This document shows, piece by piece, positions 17,017 to 25,205 of a stretch of DNA of 64,000 bases. Within the stretch, counting starts at the first letter, position 1; each line of letters opens with the position of its first letter. The DNA comes from Methanobrevibacter ruminantium M1. GTDB lineage: Archaea > Methanobacteriota > Methanobacteria > Methanobacteriales > Methanobacteriaceae. The position numbers were made by a program, and so were the translations under genes. The stretch covers positions 953,501-1,017,500 of the forward strand of contig NC_013790.1 of the NCBI RefSeq assembly GCF_000024185.1, given 5' to 3'. The notes under the pieces were generated by a model. That model saw nothing but the letters and a program-made list of their open reading frames with translations. It was not told where the DNA came from and did not search any database.

Positions 17017-17329
17017 CTTAATGCTTCCTTTAGTATTTTTTTATTTACCAAAAAAATAAGATAAATTATTAAAAGAGGTGAAGAACTCCGAATTATACTT
17101 TATTTCTTATATAATTTATATTTTTTCCCCCATATTAAAAATAAAGCAATATTATTATAAATAGTTATATATAGTAAACCTAAATAAAAAATACTTTTTT
17201 TTAGTTATTTTATTTAAGAAATTTTTAAAATATTTATGGGCAACTATTTAAGTCTTAAAAGAAGTAAAAAGGAATTAAATTGTAAAATAAGTTTTTTTTT
17301 AAATAAAAATAGTTTTTCTAATTTATGGG

Positions 17330-17428
17330 TTGTTGTTTTTGCAGTTATAAATTAACTGCAAAATTAACAACAAAATAGTTTTAAGCAATGAATTTTTGCT
17401 CAAAGACTAATTGAAATCTTCGACAATT
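17330..17428 (-). ncRNA. Candidate antitoxin small RNA (locus C)
   Basis: On the minus strand a TATA box TTTTATATAT (17451-17460) is followed after about 25 bases by a likely start near 17428, exactly where the complement to the toxin leader begins (17402-17426). The RNA would end in a strong hairpin: an 11-pair inner stem TTTTGCAGTTA/TAACTGCAAAA (17337-17363) plus a 7-pair outer stem TTGTTGT/ACAACAA. About 100 nt, no ORF. Complementarity to the leader of the 25-residue peptide suggests an antitoxin. Confidence 0.5.
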
Positions 17429-17529
17429 AATTTATATTATCTAAAAACTAATATATAAAATTATCTTTTTATCCATATTTTTTCATTTTAATGTGTATTT
17501 TCATCTTTAAAAGCTAAATTAAGTATTTG

Positions 17530-17556
17530 GTTTACTATATATTATAAATAGTAAAC
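17530..17556. other. GTTTACTAT palindrome upstream of locus C RNA
   Basis: GTTTACTAT (17530-17538) and ATAGTAAAC (17548-17556) form an inverted repeat about 75-100 bases upstream of the small RNA promoter. A single ATAGTAAAC occurs at 17168, upstream of the toxin promoter, and a longer perfect version is at 24631. It may be an operator for a shared regulator. Confidence 0.3.
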
Positions 17557-17687
17557 TCTCCTTTTAGAAATTAAATATTTAATGTGTTAAATTAGTTGCT
17601 TTTCCTATAATAAAAATAAGTATAAGTAAAATAAGTGAAAAGAGTTAAAAAAAAGAGTAGTGGAGGAATTAAATTCCTCATTTAAAT

Positions 17688-19280
17688 TTATTTTAATACG
17701 AACTTTCTTATGCCGACAATACTTAAGATGATTGCTATTATGTAGCCTATAATTGAAATTACCGGCATGTCAAAGGCTCTTGGTCCGAATGAGACTACAG
17801 ATGAACCTACAATAAGAGCGGATACTAATGCTACTATAGATACCTTGTCTGTTATGTCCACTTCGAATCTGAACTGGAGCTCCTCGTTTTCAATCTTATG
17901 GACTGTTCTTGTAAGAAGCTGAGGCAAGGCACGGAACATATGCTCATATAGAATTATGTTGCTTTTCTTGCTCTTGAGGTATCTCTTAGGATCTAGCCTT
18001 TCTCTGGCGATTCTCTTTGCGATTGGCTTGAGGGATTCGAATATGTCAATCTCTGGGTCAAGGTTGTGTGCGATTGCCTCAACCATTGAGACTCCTCTTG
18101 CCATTGTCACAAGCTCATTTGGAAGGACTACTCCATATTCCTGCATGAGTTTAAGGAGGTCTCCAAGGATGCCGTCGAAACGGTTAAGATCCACTCCGAA
18201 GTATCTTCCGAAGAGATCGTTTAGGTCTCTCTTGAGCGGCTTTGTGTCAATGTCATAGTCTAAGATGTCCATGTACATCAATTGGTTGATTACTCCGTCA
18301 ATGTCCTGGTCCATAATGAGTAAGATTGCCTCTGCGAGGTTGCGTTTGAAGTCCTCGTCAAAGGTTCCCATCATACCAAGGTCAAGGTAGCACAATACAT
18401 TGTCTTCCAGAATCATGATGTTTCCAGGGTGTGGGTCTCCATGGAAGAATCCGTCTATGAGAAGCTGTTGGAGATAGGAGTCAATCACTGTTTTTGCAAG
18501 GAGTTTCTTGTCAAATTCGTCTCCTTCGCTTGCATATACGTCATTCAGTTTTGCTCCTGCAATGAATTCCATTGTAAGGACCTTTGTTGTACAGTATTTA
18601 GGATAGGTTGCTGGAATGTGGACATTTGGATTGTCTACAAAGTTCATCTCAATCCTTTGCATGTTCATGAATTCGTTGTAGTAGTCGATTTCCTTGTGGA
18701 TGCTGCGGTCGAACTCTTCCATCACTCCAGGGAGATTTACCTTCTTAAGCTCGCCGCTTAATCTGTCTGCACGGTTTGCAATGTATTTCATTATCCTTAT
18801 GTCCAGGTCAATCTTGTCTGTGATTCCCTCTTTCTGGATCTTGACTGCAACATGCTCCCCTGTATTTAAGGTAGCTTCGTGAACCTGTCCGATAGATGCG
18901 GTTGCAAGATGCTCATGTGAGAATTCGGCAAAGAGTTCGTCAATGTCTCCTTCAAGCTCCCTTTCAACTATTGCCTTAACCTGCTCATAGCTTATTGCAG
19001 GGTTGTCGTCCTGAAGGTTGGCAAGCTCGTTTGCAATGTCTTCCCCTACCATGTCAGGCCTTGTGCTTAAGAGCTGGCCTAGTTTGATGAAGGTTGTTCC
19101 AAGTTCCTGAAGCATAAGTCTGAACTTGACTGGAACTTCGCTATCCAATAGGAGGCTCTCTTCTTCCTCATCTTTTCCGCGTATCCTGTTTTTTGCGCTT
19201 TCGCCTAAAATCTTATCAAAGCCGTATTTCTTCATCGCAGCTCTGATTTCTCCTAGACGTTCTTTTGTTTCTTTATCCAT
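17688..19280 (-). CDS. ABC1/UbiB family atypical kinase
   Basis: 530 residues with the kinase-like UbiB/ADCK fold. Signatures are the family-specific FIKLGQLLSTRPDM (KxGQ motif), an A-rich ATP-binding loop ATASIGQVHEA, the lysine strand VAVKIQKEG, the catalytic DGFFHGDPHPGNI and the metal-binding YLDLGMMG. The last 60 residues form two membrane helices, the usual C-terminal anchor. In bacteria UbiB supports ubiquinone synthesis; methanogens lack ubiquinone, so here a role in membrane lipid or isoprenoid homeostasis is only a guess. Start at MDKETKE (19280) in place of an upstream TTG. Not in an operon. Confidence 0.92.
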   Translation of the reverse strand: MDKETKERLGEIRAAMKKYGFDKILGESAKNRIRGKDEEEESLLLDSEVPVKFRLMLQELGTTFIKLGQLLSTRPDMVGEDIANELANLQDDNPAISYEQVKAIVERELEGDIDELFAEFSHEHLATASIGQVHEATLNTGEHVAVKIQKEGITDKIDLDIRIMKYIANRADRLSGELKKVNLPGVMEEFDRSIHKEIDYYNEFMNMQRIEMNFVDNPNVHIPATYPKYCTTKVLTMEFIAGAKLNDVYASEGDEFDKKLLAKTVIDSYLQQLLIDGFFHGDPHPGNIMILEDNVLCYLDLGMMGTFDEDFKRNLAEAILLIMDQDIDGVINQLMYMDILDYDIDTKPLKRDLNDLFGRYFGVDLNRFDGILGDLLKLMQEYGVVLPNELVTMARGVSMVEAIAHNLDPEIDIFESLKPIAKRIARERLDPKRYLKSKKSNIILYEHMFRALPQLLTRTVHKIENEELQFRFEVDITDKVSIVALVSALIVGSSVVSFGPRAFDMPVISIIGYIIAIILSIVGIRKFVLK

Positions 19281-19447
19281 AATTATCACATTTGATTAAT
19301 CTCTGCAAATAGAGTTATTGGTATTAAATATCTTATCCTTAGTAGTTTAATTACCCTAATTAATAATATTTTTATTTTAGTTAATACATTTTTCTTAGAG
19401 TAGTGTTTAATTTAAGGGTAATCATTTTCGAGCACTTTTTTATGCAT

Positions 19448-19945
19448 TCATTCATCAATTATGCCACTTGCTAGGAAGGTTATTCCCTCCATTATCATAC
19501 AGATTCCAACGATAACTGCAGTGTATAATGGCTGTGAAAGTGAGAAGAAAGCACAGATAATGCATATTATACCTAAGATTAAAGTCAATATTGCTGTGGC
19601 TCTTGATATTCCATCTATTGCTATAAAAATACCTAGCAAACCGACAAATATCAGTATAAATCCAATTATATAGAATTGATATGCAATAATGAAGGATAAT
19701 GCATCCACTTTATATAGGAACATGAATCCGATTATGGCTGCTATGATTCCCAGCAATATTTTTGCTGCTGAAACTCCAGCCATCATGCTCCATATGGAGA
19801 ATCCGTCGAGGATTAAGCCAATACCAAATGCTATTAGAGCTACTCCTGCAATCCATGAGACTGCTTGGGCGCTGTAAACTGGGTAGATTGCAAAGATTAA
19901 ACCCAAAATGATTAATATTATTCCAATTACTTTTCTAATATCCAT
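19448..19945 (-). CDS. DUF308 (HdeD-like) membrane protein
   Basis: 165 residues with about six membrane helices in three repeated pairs, each starting with a glycine-rich helix (VIGIILIILGLIFAIYP, LIAFGIGLILDG, FILIFVGLLGIF, MIMEGITFLASG). This is the DUF308/HdeD pattern. HdeD is linked to acid resistance in enteric bacteria, but the archaeal role is unknown. It lies 160 bases downstream of the UbiB-like gene on the other side of the AT gap, same strand but read separately. A GGGG(A/T) binding site precedes the ATG. Confidence 0.75.
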   Translation of the reverse strand: MDIRKVIGIILIILGLIFAIYPVYSAQAVSWIAGVALIAFGIGLILDGFSIWSMMAGVSAAKILLGIIAAIIGFMFLYKVDALSFIIAYQFYIIGFILIFVGLLGIFIAIDGISRATAILTLILGIICIICAFFSLSQPLYTAVIVGICMIMEGITFLASGIIDE

Positions 19946-20316
19946 ATTTATCCCCTAAAATATATTTTTAATATGATCTTTTTTAAAATAATTATTCATA
20001 TTCTTCAAATTGTTCAGTTTTTTCAATGAATATCTAATTTTATTTTTATATGGAAAAAACATTTGAAGAAAAATATAAATAAATATTGGACAATATTATA
20101 TATTTAATAAATTTGTATATATAGATTTGTAATACAATAGGGACAAATTGGGATAAATTGGGATAAATTAGGATAATTTAGTTAAGATTTTTTAAATTAG
20201 GATAAATTTGAATAGATTGGGATAATATGGTAAAAGATTGTAAAAATGGATTTAATCTTATTGCATTTAGATGTCAACTCTAATATTAAACAAATTATGG
20301 ATTGGGAGGAAATAAA
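19946..20316. other. AT-rich gap with GGGATAAATT repeats
   Basis: No gene. Bases about 20140-20236 contain repeated short units of the type TTGGGATAAA (at least five, some degenerate). Confidence 0.55.
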
Positions 20317-21111
20317 CTAACTATCGTATCTTAATTCATTTAAAGACTTTGTAAATTCCTCCATTAAATACAATATGTCTTTAAAATACTTTGCAGTATC
20401 TTCCCGGCCTTGTTTTGTGTGAAGGGCAATCAAATATTTTAATATGCTAAACATTTCTGGATTAAAGCCCACTTGAATCTCATGCTCCTCTAAGTATTTT
20501 ATATCTTCCTTTATTGAATCCCAAAAGTCTGTTCCTGTTTCAACAGTAAGATAAAATTGCATCAAATGATTATATAATTCTTTCTCTTGCTTATCATCTA
20601 AATAGGAAAAGGCAAGTGTGAGGTATGACTCTATCAATATTTTGCTGTTATAAGAGTATTTCATGATGTCTGGAGCCAATTCCTTTATTTTTTCATTCTC
20701 ATTGATGGATTGGCAGTATTTGCATAATCTAAGCAGTATTATTGCAGAGACCGGATTGATCTTATTTGCAATCTTTAAATATTTCTCTTCTTTTTCCTTA
20801 TCTCCCTTTTTGCCATATGCTCTTGCAAGGGTAAAATAAATCAGCTCAAGACACTCTTCCAGATTCAGTGTCTTGACTGAATCGATATCTTCAATATAAA
20901 CATTAAATAGGATTTCCTCTATGGGATTTGCGAAATGGTAGTAGTCAATCGTCTTATATTGAGGATTTTGGTCCAGATAGTTCAAGATCAGTTCAATTGC
21001 CTCATCATATTTGCCATTTTTTTCTAATTTCCTAGCTTCTTCTGCAAGTTCAAAAGCATCATCATATTTGTTTTCTCTTTCTAAATCCCTAGCCTCTTTT
21101 GCAAGTCCCAT
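20317..21111 (-). CDS. TPR-like helical repeat protein
   Basis: 264-residue soluble protein. Two N-terminal near-repeats (ARDLERENKYDDAFELAEEA and ARKLEKNGKYDEAIELILNY) and a later one (LARAYGKKGDKEKEEKYLKIA) follow the tetratricopeptide pattern of paired helices, which bind partner proteins. The C-terminal half is all-alpha without a signature. Last gene of the minus-strand set 24193-20317; 56 bases after the ADP-ribosylglycohydrolase, with GGTGA before the ATG. Partner unknown. Confidence 0.6.
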   Translation of the reverse strand: MGLAKEARDLERENKYDDAFELAEEARKLEKNGKYDEAIELILNYLDQNPQYKTIDYYHFANPIEEILFNVYIEDIDSVKTLNLEECLELIYFTLARAYGKKGDKEKEEKYLKIANKINPVSAIILLRLCKYCQSINENEKIKELAPDIMKYSYNSKILIESYLTLAFSYLDDKQEKELYNHLMQFYLTVETGTDFWDSIKEDIKYLEEHEIQVGFNPEMFSILKYLIALHTKQGREDTAKYFKDILYLMEEFTKSLNELRYDS

Positions 21112-21167
21112 AGTTTCACCTGATTATTTTTTATGTCCATCATATGAACCTTGATTCTCTTTTTATC

Positions 21168-22181
21168 CTAATCAATTAAAGATTGAGAAAACTTTCCAAT
21201 CATATTTTCAATATAATCTAATTTGGCCAATTGAGTAATCCAATCAGCAGGAATATCTTCATAGCCATAGAAAATCCCTGCAAGGCCTCCAACTACACAG
21301 GCAGTTGTATCTGTGTCATATCCAAGATTAACTGCAGTCAGGAGGGTATCCTTATAATTCTCATTATTCAAAAGACACCAAATGCTTGCTTCAAGGGAAG
21401 AAATACAATATCCTCCGCTTTTTATTTCATCACGCGGAAGATTTTGAATATTCAATGAAAAGACTCTATCAAAATGATGCAATTCTTCCTCAAATGAGTC
21501 ATCATTAAAATAATATTCCTTGGATTTGTTTATTCCAGAGGATATAAGTTCCTCTAAGTCTAAACATTTCCCATTTTCAAAATTATCTATGAATTCAAGA
21601 GCAATGTTCACATAGATTCCACAGCACATCTGGCTTCTCTTGTGTCTGTGGGTGAGTGAAGACAAATTATGAACAGCAGTCATCTTGTCTTCTTCGATAA
21701 ATGAATATTTTTTGGATAAATAATAAATAAAGAATGCAATAGGTAAGATCCTCATTAAGGAGCCGTTTCCATTGTCTCTCTCGCCGATGCCTCCACATTC
21801 CAATGGCTCCCATCCGTCATCATAGTTGTAGATTCCATCCCTTGTGGCTCCCCCTATATCAAAGGAAAATCCATATGGTGTGTATTCTCCCAAATTAAGC
21901 CAATCGGAAAAGTTTCTCATAATAATTTCCCAATCGATTATATCATTTAAGCTTGTAGAATCTACATTATCTCCATTCAGACTCTTAATCAAGCCATCCA
22001 TTGTTGCAAGGATAAGGCTGCTATCATCTGACCAGCTTCCAGCTGGAAGCTCAAAAGCGCCATCCCCTATCATATCAGTCACGGGGTCTATGTCACGTTC
22101 TTCACGAGGCTGGAATTGCACAGGTAATCCAAGCGCATCTCCTACAATCTGTCCCATTATTCCGTTTTTAATGCAATCCAT
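21168..22181 (-). CDS. ADP-ribosylglycohydrolase family protein
   Basis: 337 residues of the DraG/ARH family, which removes ADP-ribose from proteins or related substrates with two magnesium ions. N-terminal GQIVGDALGLPVQF and SWSDDSSLILATMDG hold the first metal ligands (S/T-D-D), and the C-terminal GYDTDTTACVVGGLAGI holds the second (DTD). Length is typical. It follows the upstream gene by 3 bases, with AAAGGAG inside that gene, so translation is probably coupled. Its place beside a MORN-like protein and a TPR protein hints at a module that reverses ADP-ribosylation; target unknown. Confidence 0.9.
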   Translation of the reverse strand: MDCIKNGIMGQIVGDALGLPVQFQPREERDIDPVTDMIGDGAFELPAGSWSDDSSLILATMDGLIKSLNGDNVDSTSLNDIIDWEIIMRNFSDWLNLGEYTPYGFSFDIGGATRDGIYNYDDGWEPLECGGIGERDNGNGSLMRILPIAFFIYYLSKKYSFIEEDKMTAVHNLSSLTHRHKRSQMCCGIYVNIALEFIDNFENGKCLDLEELISSGINKSKEYYFNDDSFEEELHHFDRVFSLNIQNLPRDEIKSGGYCISSLEASIWCLLNNENYKDTLLTAVNLGYDTDTTACVVGGLAGIFYGYEDIPADWITQLAKLDYIENMIGKFSQSLID

Positions 22182-22184
22182 ATC

Positions 22185-22592
22185 TTATTTCTCCTTTATA
22201 CTTTTTTCTTCTGATAATTTTTTTAAATTTTCCTCAAATCTATTTCTGGTTTTCTTAATCCTTTTCAAATGGTCAAGGTATCTTTCCTTCAATTCTGGAG
22301 GATACCCATCATAAACGTCAATGCATTCATATGAATCATCATCAATGATGCAGATGTTATGGGAACCCATTCTTGAAGCCTTCTCGACATATAATAGGAC
22401 TTTTTCATCTTCAATGGCTAAAAAATATTCAATATGTCCAAAAGGCACTGTAATTATTTCCCTTTGCCTAAATAACTCTTCTCTTATCAGTTCCTCATCT
22501 TTATCAATTCCATTTCTTTCAAGAATCTCATCGTCTAATCTGCTAAATACCCTCTCATTGAAAGTTTTTTGGATCTTTGTCAAATCATACAT
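22185..22592 (-). CDS. Unknown acidic protein in the DraG operon
   Basis: 135-residue charged, soluble protein. Residues about 45-95 form alternating strands (ITVPFGHIEYFLAIEDEKVL, then SHNICIIDDDSYECIDVY) and the C-terminus is a basic-acidic helix rich in Lys and Glu. Not recognised. I start at ATG 22592, 4 bases after the stop of the upstream gene, with GGGGATGATGA as a binding site; the longer frame would overlap that gene by 32 bases. It is translationally coupled to both neighbours. Confidence 0.55.
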   Translation of the reverse strand: MYDLTKIQKTFNERVFSRLDDEILERNGIDKDEELIREELFRQREIITVPFGHIEYFLAIEDEKVLLYVEKASRMGSHNICIIDDDSYECIDVYDGYPPELKERYLDHLKRIKKTRNRFEENLKKLSEEKSIKEK

Positions 22593-22596
22593 TTCA

Positions 22597-23562
22597 TCAT
22601 CCCCTGAATCCATCTTCAAGCCCAACAATCACTCTAAGGCGATATACTGGATAATGCCTTAAACGTTCTTTTTCAAATTGTAATTTGCAAGTGTCTCCAT
22701 AGATATGTGGGCTGTCATATACCCAACAGCTATGTTTATACAGGGCTTTCATAAAATTAGGCTCTATCTTTTTATAGTCCTCCAATCTTTTCTTTAATAT
22801 TTCTATAAATTCATCGCTATGATATTCAAAGAACAATTCCAATACCTTCTCTTCAAATTCCTCAAAAGTCATAGGATACTTTTTATTTTCAATATTGGTG
22901 TTTTTCTCTATTAGCTTAGTTATATCTTCATCTTTTTTTAATATGTATCTTGGCCTGCCTTTTTCAAGTAGCTTATATTTAGGTTCTTTTATCATGGGAT
23001 AGCCGACCCCTCCAAAAGTGACCTTGAATTTCCCTGAAAAGAGCAGTTGCCCATCCTTTGAGTAATAGTTTCCAAAACTAGGATAGTGTGGTCCATAACC
23101 TCTGCATCTTCCATAAGTCCCTTCAAATTTTAATTGGCCGTTTGAATAAAATTCCTTTCCTTCAAGCAATCCTTTACGTTCAAATACTCCTTCATGACAT
23201 TTATTTCCATTTGGAAAGTAGGATGTTCCAAGACCATAGGCTATTTCCCCATAGCCTTGTTCATAGATGGTATAACCTTCATAGATTAAATTGCCATCAT
23301 TAGAATATGCCTTTTTATGAATGCTGTATTTATTATAATTGATCTTATCTAAAAAGTCCTTTTCAGAGAGTATTGGTCCTGCCAAATAATTCTTTATCTT
23401 ATAGTAAATTCTCTCTATGATATTGATTACAATCACATATTCCTCTTTTTCGCTACAGTTTTCAAGATCTTTTTCATATTTGAAATTATTAAATTTAAGA
23501 TAATTGATTAAATGATTCTCATTTTCAGAGCTTATTTCCACTGCATAATTTCCAAATTGCAT
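22597..23562 (-). CDS. MORN-like repeat protein
   Basis: 321 residues. The middle (about 75-160) has MORN/YwqK-like repeats: GLGTSYFPNGNKCHEGVF, EGKEFYSNGQLKFEGTY and GNYYSKDGQLLFSGKF, with the Y-x-N/D-G-x-L-x-F/Y-x-G pattern of short beta-hairpins. The C-terminal 100 residues are a different, helix-rich domain. Such proteins occur as antitoxin-like YwqK components and in polymorphic toxin settings. It leads, with the gene upstream, a set containing an ADP-ribosylglycohydrolase. GGGTGAT precedes the ATG. Function unknown. Confidence 0.6.
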   Translation of the reverse strand: MQFGNYAVEISSENENHLINYLKFNNFKYEKDLENCSEKEEYVIVINIIERIYYKIKNYLAGPILSEKDFLDKINYNKYSIHKKAYSNDGNLIYEGYTIYEQGYGEIAYGLGTSYFPNGNKCHEGVFERKGLLEGKEFYSNGQLKFEGTYGRCRGYGPHYPSFGNYYSKDGQLLFSGKFKVTFGGVGYPMIKEPKYKLLEKGRPRYILKKDEDITKLIEKNTNIENKKYPMTFEEFEEKVLELFFEYHSDEFIEILKKRLEDYKKIEPNFMKALYKHSCWVYDSPHIYGDTCKLQFEKERLRHYPVYRLRVIVGLEDGFRG

Positions 23563-23626
23563 AATATCACCCCATTTGCTTATGCTATTTTAGATATTTT
23601 AAAAAGTTTATTTTTATTAAATAAGT

Positions 23627-24193
23627 TCAAGCTTCCTGGAGGACTACAAGGCATTTGCAGTTTACGTAATCTTTAGAAAGCAAGACTCGGCTTGTATGGT
23701 CATTGTCTGGATGAATTCCCTTATTACGTATCTCATTAACTGAGACCATTATGTTCTCATTTGAGTCATTGAGGCTTTCCCCAAAGACTACAAATGCTCT
23801 TTCTCCTAGGAACATGTCCTTTACTCTTATAAGTCCTTGTCCATTGAATGATTTTTTGACTATTCCATCATAGATTATTTTCCATTTTGCAAATTCGAGT
23901 TTTATTAGACTTTCCCTTTTAATGATGATGCATTTGCGGCCTCTGTATTCCCTGTTAAAATCTATGTTATTTTTGCCGTCCTTGCCAAGTTCAACGGTCT
24001 TCCTAAGTATCTCATCTATTTCCAAGTTCCCATCCTTGTCTTCCTTCTTGCCGTAGGATGGAAATATTACGTATAATTGGTCTCCTATATTGGAATTATG
24101 CAGACGGATTGTTCCTCTTCCTCCGTGTCCCATCTTTACTCTGCCTTCATAGATTTTTTCCTTTCTCATTTCTTTTATATTAATAGATATCAT
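23627..24193 (-). CDS. Tandem-duplicated small-barrel protein (DUF2080-like)
   Basis: 188 residues made of two similar halves: KIYEGRVKMGHGGRGTIRL with NSNIGDQLYVIF, and KIIYDGIVKKSFNGQGLIRV with DMFLGERAFVVF. The pattern (strand, glycine turn, G-x-IR, then G-x(4)-V-x-F) resembles AbrB-like or DUF2080-type swapped-hairpin units that bind DNA or oligomerise. No membrane segment. Start at 24193 is set by AAAGGAGAG 8 bases before it; the frame is open 14 codons further without a binding site. It probably heads the operon that runs to 20317. Confidence 0.5.
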   Translation of the reverse strand: MISINIKEMRKEKIYEGRVKMGHGGRGTIRLHNSNIGDQLYVIFPSYGKKEDKDGNLEIDEILRKTVELGKDGKNNIDFNREYRGRKCIIIKRESLIKLEFAKWKIIYDGIVKKSFNGQGLIRVKDMFLGERAFVVFGESLNDSNENIMVSVNEIRNKGIHPDNDHTSRVLLSKDYVNCKCLVVLQEA

Positions 24194-24319
24194 GTTTTCG
24201 CTCTCCTTTAAAATAAAGTTTTTATCCACAACCAATAGGAAAAGAGCAAGATAATATTTAAACTCTTTTATCCTTGGCCACTACAGTTTCTTATTCTTGA
24301 CCGTGCAGGTTCTATCATT

Positions 24320-24369
24320 CTTGGCCTAGCAATCCTAAATATGGTGTATTGAAAGATTAGCTAGCCAAG
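24320..24369. ncRNA. Candidate structured RNA in a GC-richer patch
   Basis: CTTGGCCTAGCAATC (24320-24334) and GATTAGCTAGCCAAG (24355-24369) form a long imperfect stem. The surrounding 200 bases have no ORF but higher GC content than other intergenic regions here. Strand cannot be decided. A decayed gene is the alternative. Confidence 0.3.
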
Positions 24370-24630
24370 AGGGTGATGATAAGAATTTATGCTGGCAGTG
24401 ACAATGTTTGGTTTTTAGTGGGTTTGTATTAGTTTGTATAAAATCTAGTGTTTGGGGAAGTATGATCAAATTACATGGTGGTTGTTTTTAATCGGTACAA
24501 TTACTTTTAGCATTACTCCTATATAAATCTTTCGGTTTTGTTATTACAATTTTCATTTTTTCAATTTTCTTAAAAAATTTAAATAACTAATATTAATTCA
24601 TTAATCAAAAAAGCAATGCATAGAAGTTTA

Positions 24631-24659
24631 AGTTTACTATTTAGAATAAATAGTAAACT
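24631..24659. promoter_or_regulatory. Perfect 13-pair palindrome, possible operator
   Basis: AGTTTACTATTTA-GAA-TAAATAGTAAACT. It shares the GTTTACTAT/ATAGTAAAC half-site with 17530-17556. It could be an operator or a hairpin terminator; no T-tract follows, which favours an operator. Confidence 0.4.
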
Positions 24660-25205
24660 TATTTTCATTTAGTCTATAAATAATGAATATTATAATATAA
24701 TATTAACTTTAATTAAGTATTACAAGAGATATTATTACTATCTTATATTTGTTTAAACTAATTATTTAGAGTAAATAATTATTAAATAAATCTTATAATA
24801 TGAATAAACTATTATATTGGCTGTTTAAATAAAAATAATTAATATTATTCTTTTAAAAAAATTCATTAAGTCCAAATTTATGGAAAAATAATAAAATAAT
24901 AAACTTTATATGAAACAAATAGAAAAAATTATTACAATTTTATTTGATGTGTTGCAGTGTTTTAAAAGTATTTAATCCACAAAATCAAGCATCTTAAAAA
25001 TATATTACATATATTTTTAACCCTCTTAATATAATTGAATTTAGGTACAATATTTTTAATACTTATTAACACAACATATCAAATAATCAATCATAAAATC
25101 AATTAAATCGATACCTTTAAATACTACCAAAACAAATATGATTATGTAGAAACTTAATGGATCCAACCAATAGGTTTTCAATTTTATGTAAAGGAGGTTA
25201 TATCA

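Larger units (their letters stand above)
24236..25205. other. Long gap: GC-richer patch, then AT desert
   Basis: About 970 bases without a protein gene. Bases 24270-24500 are distinctly richer in G and C and contain an imperfect inverted repeat (listed separately). The rest is AT-rich, with the palindrome at 24631 and the ribosome binding site AAAGGAGG at the right edge. Confidence 0.55.
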
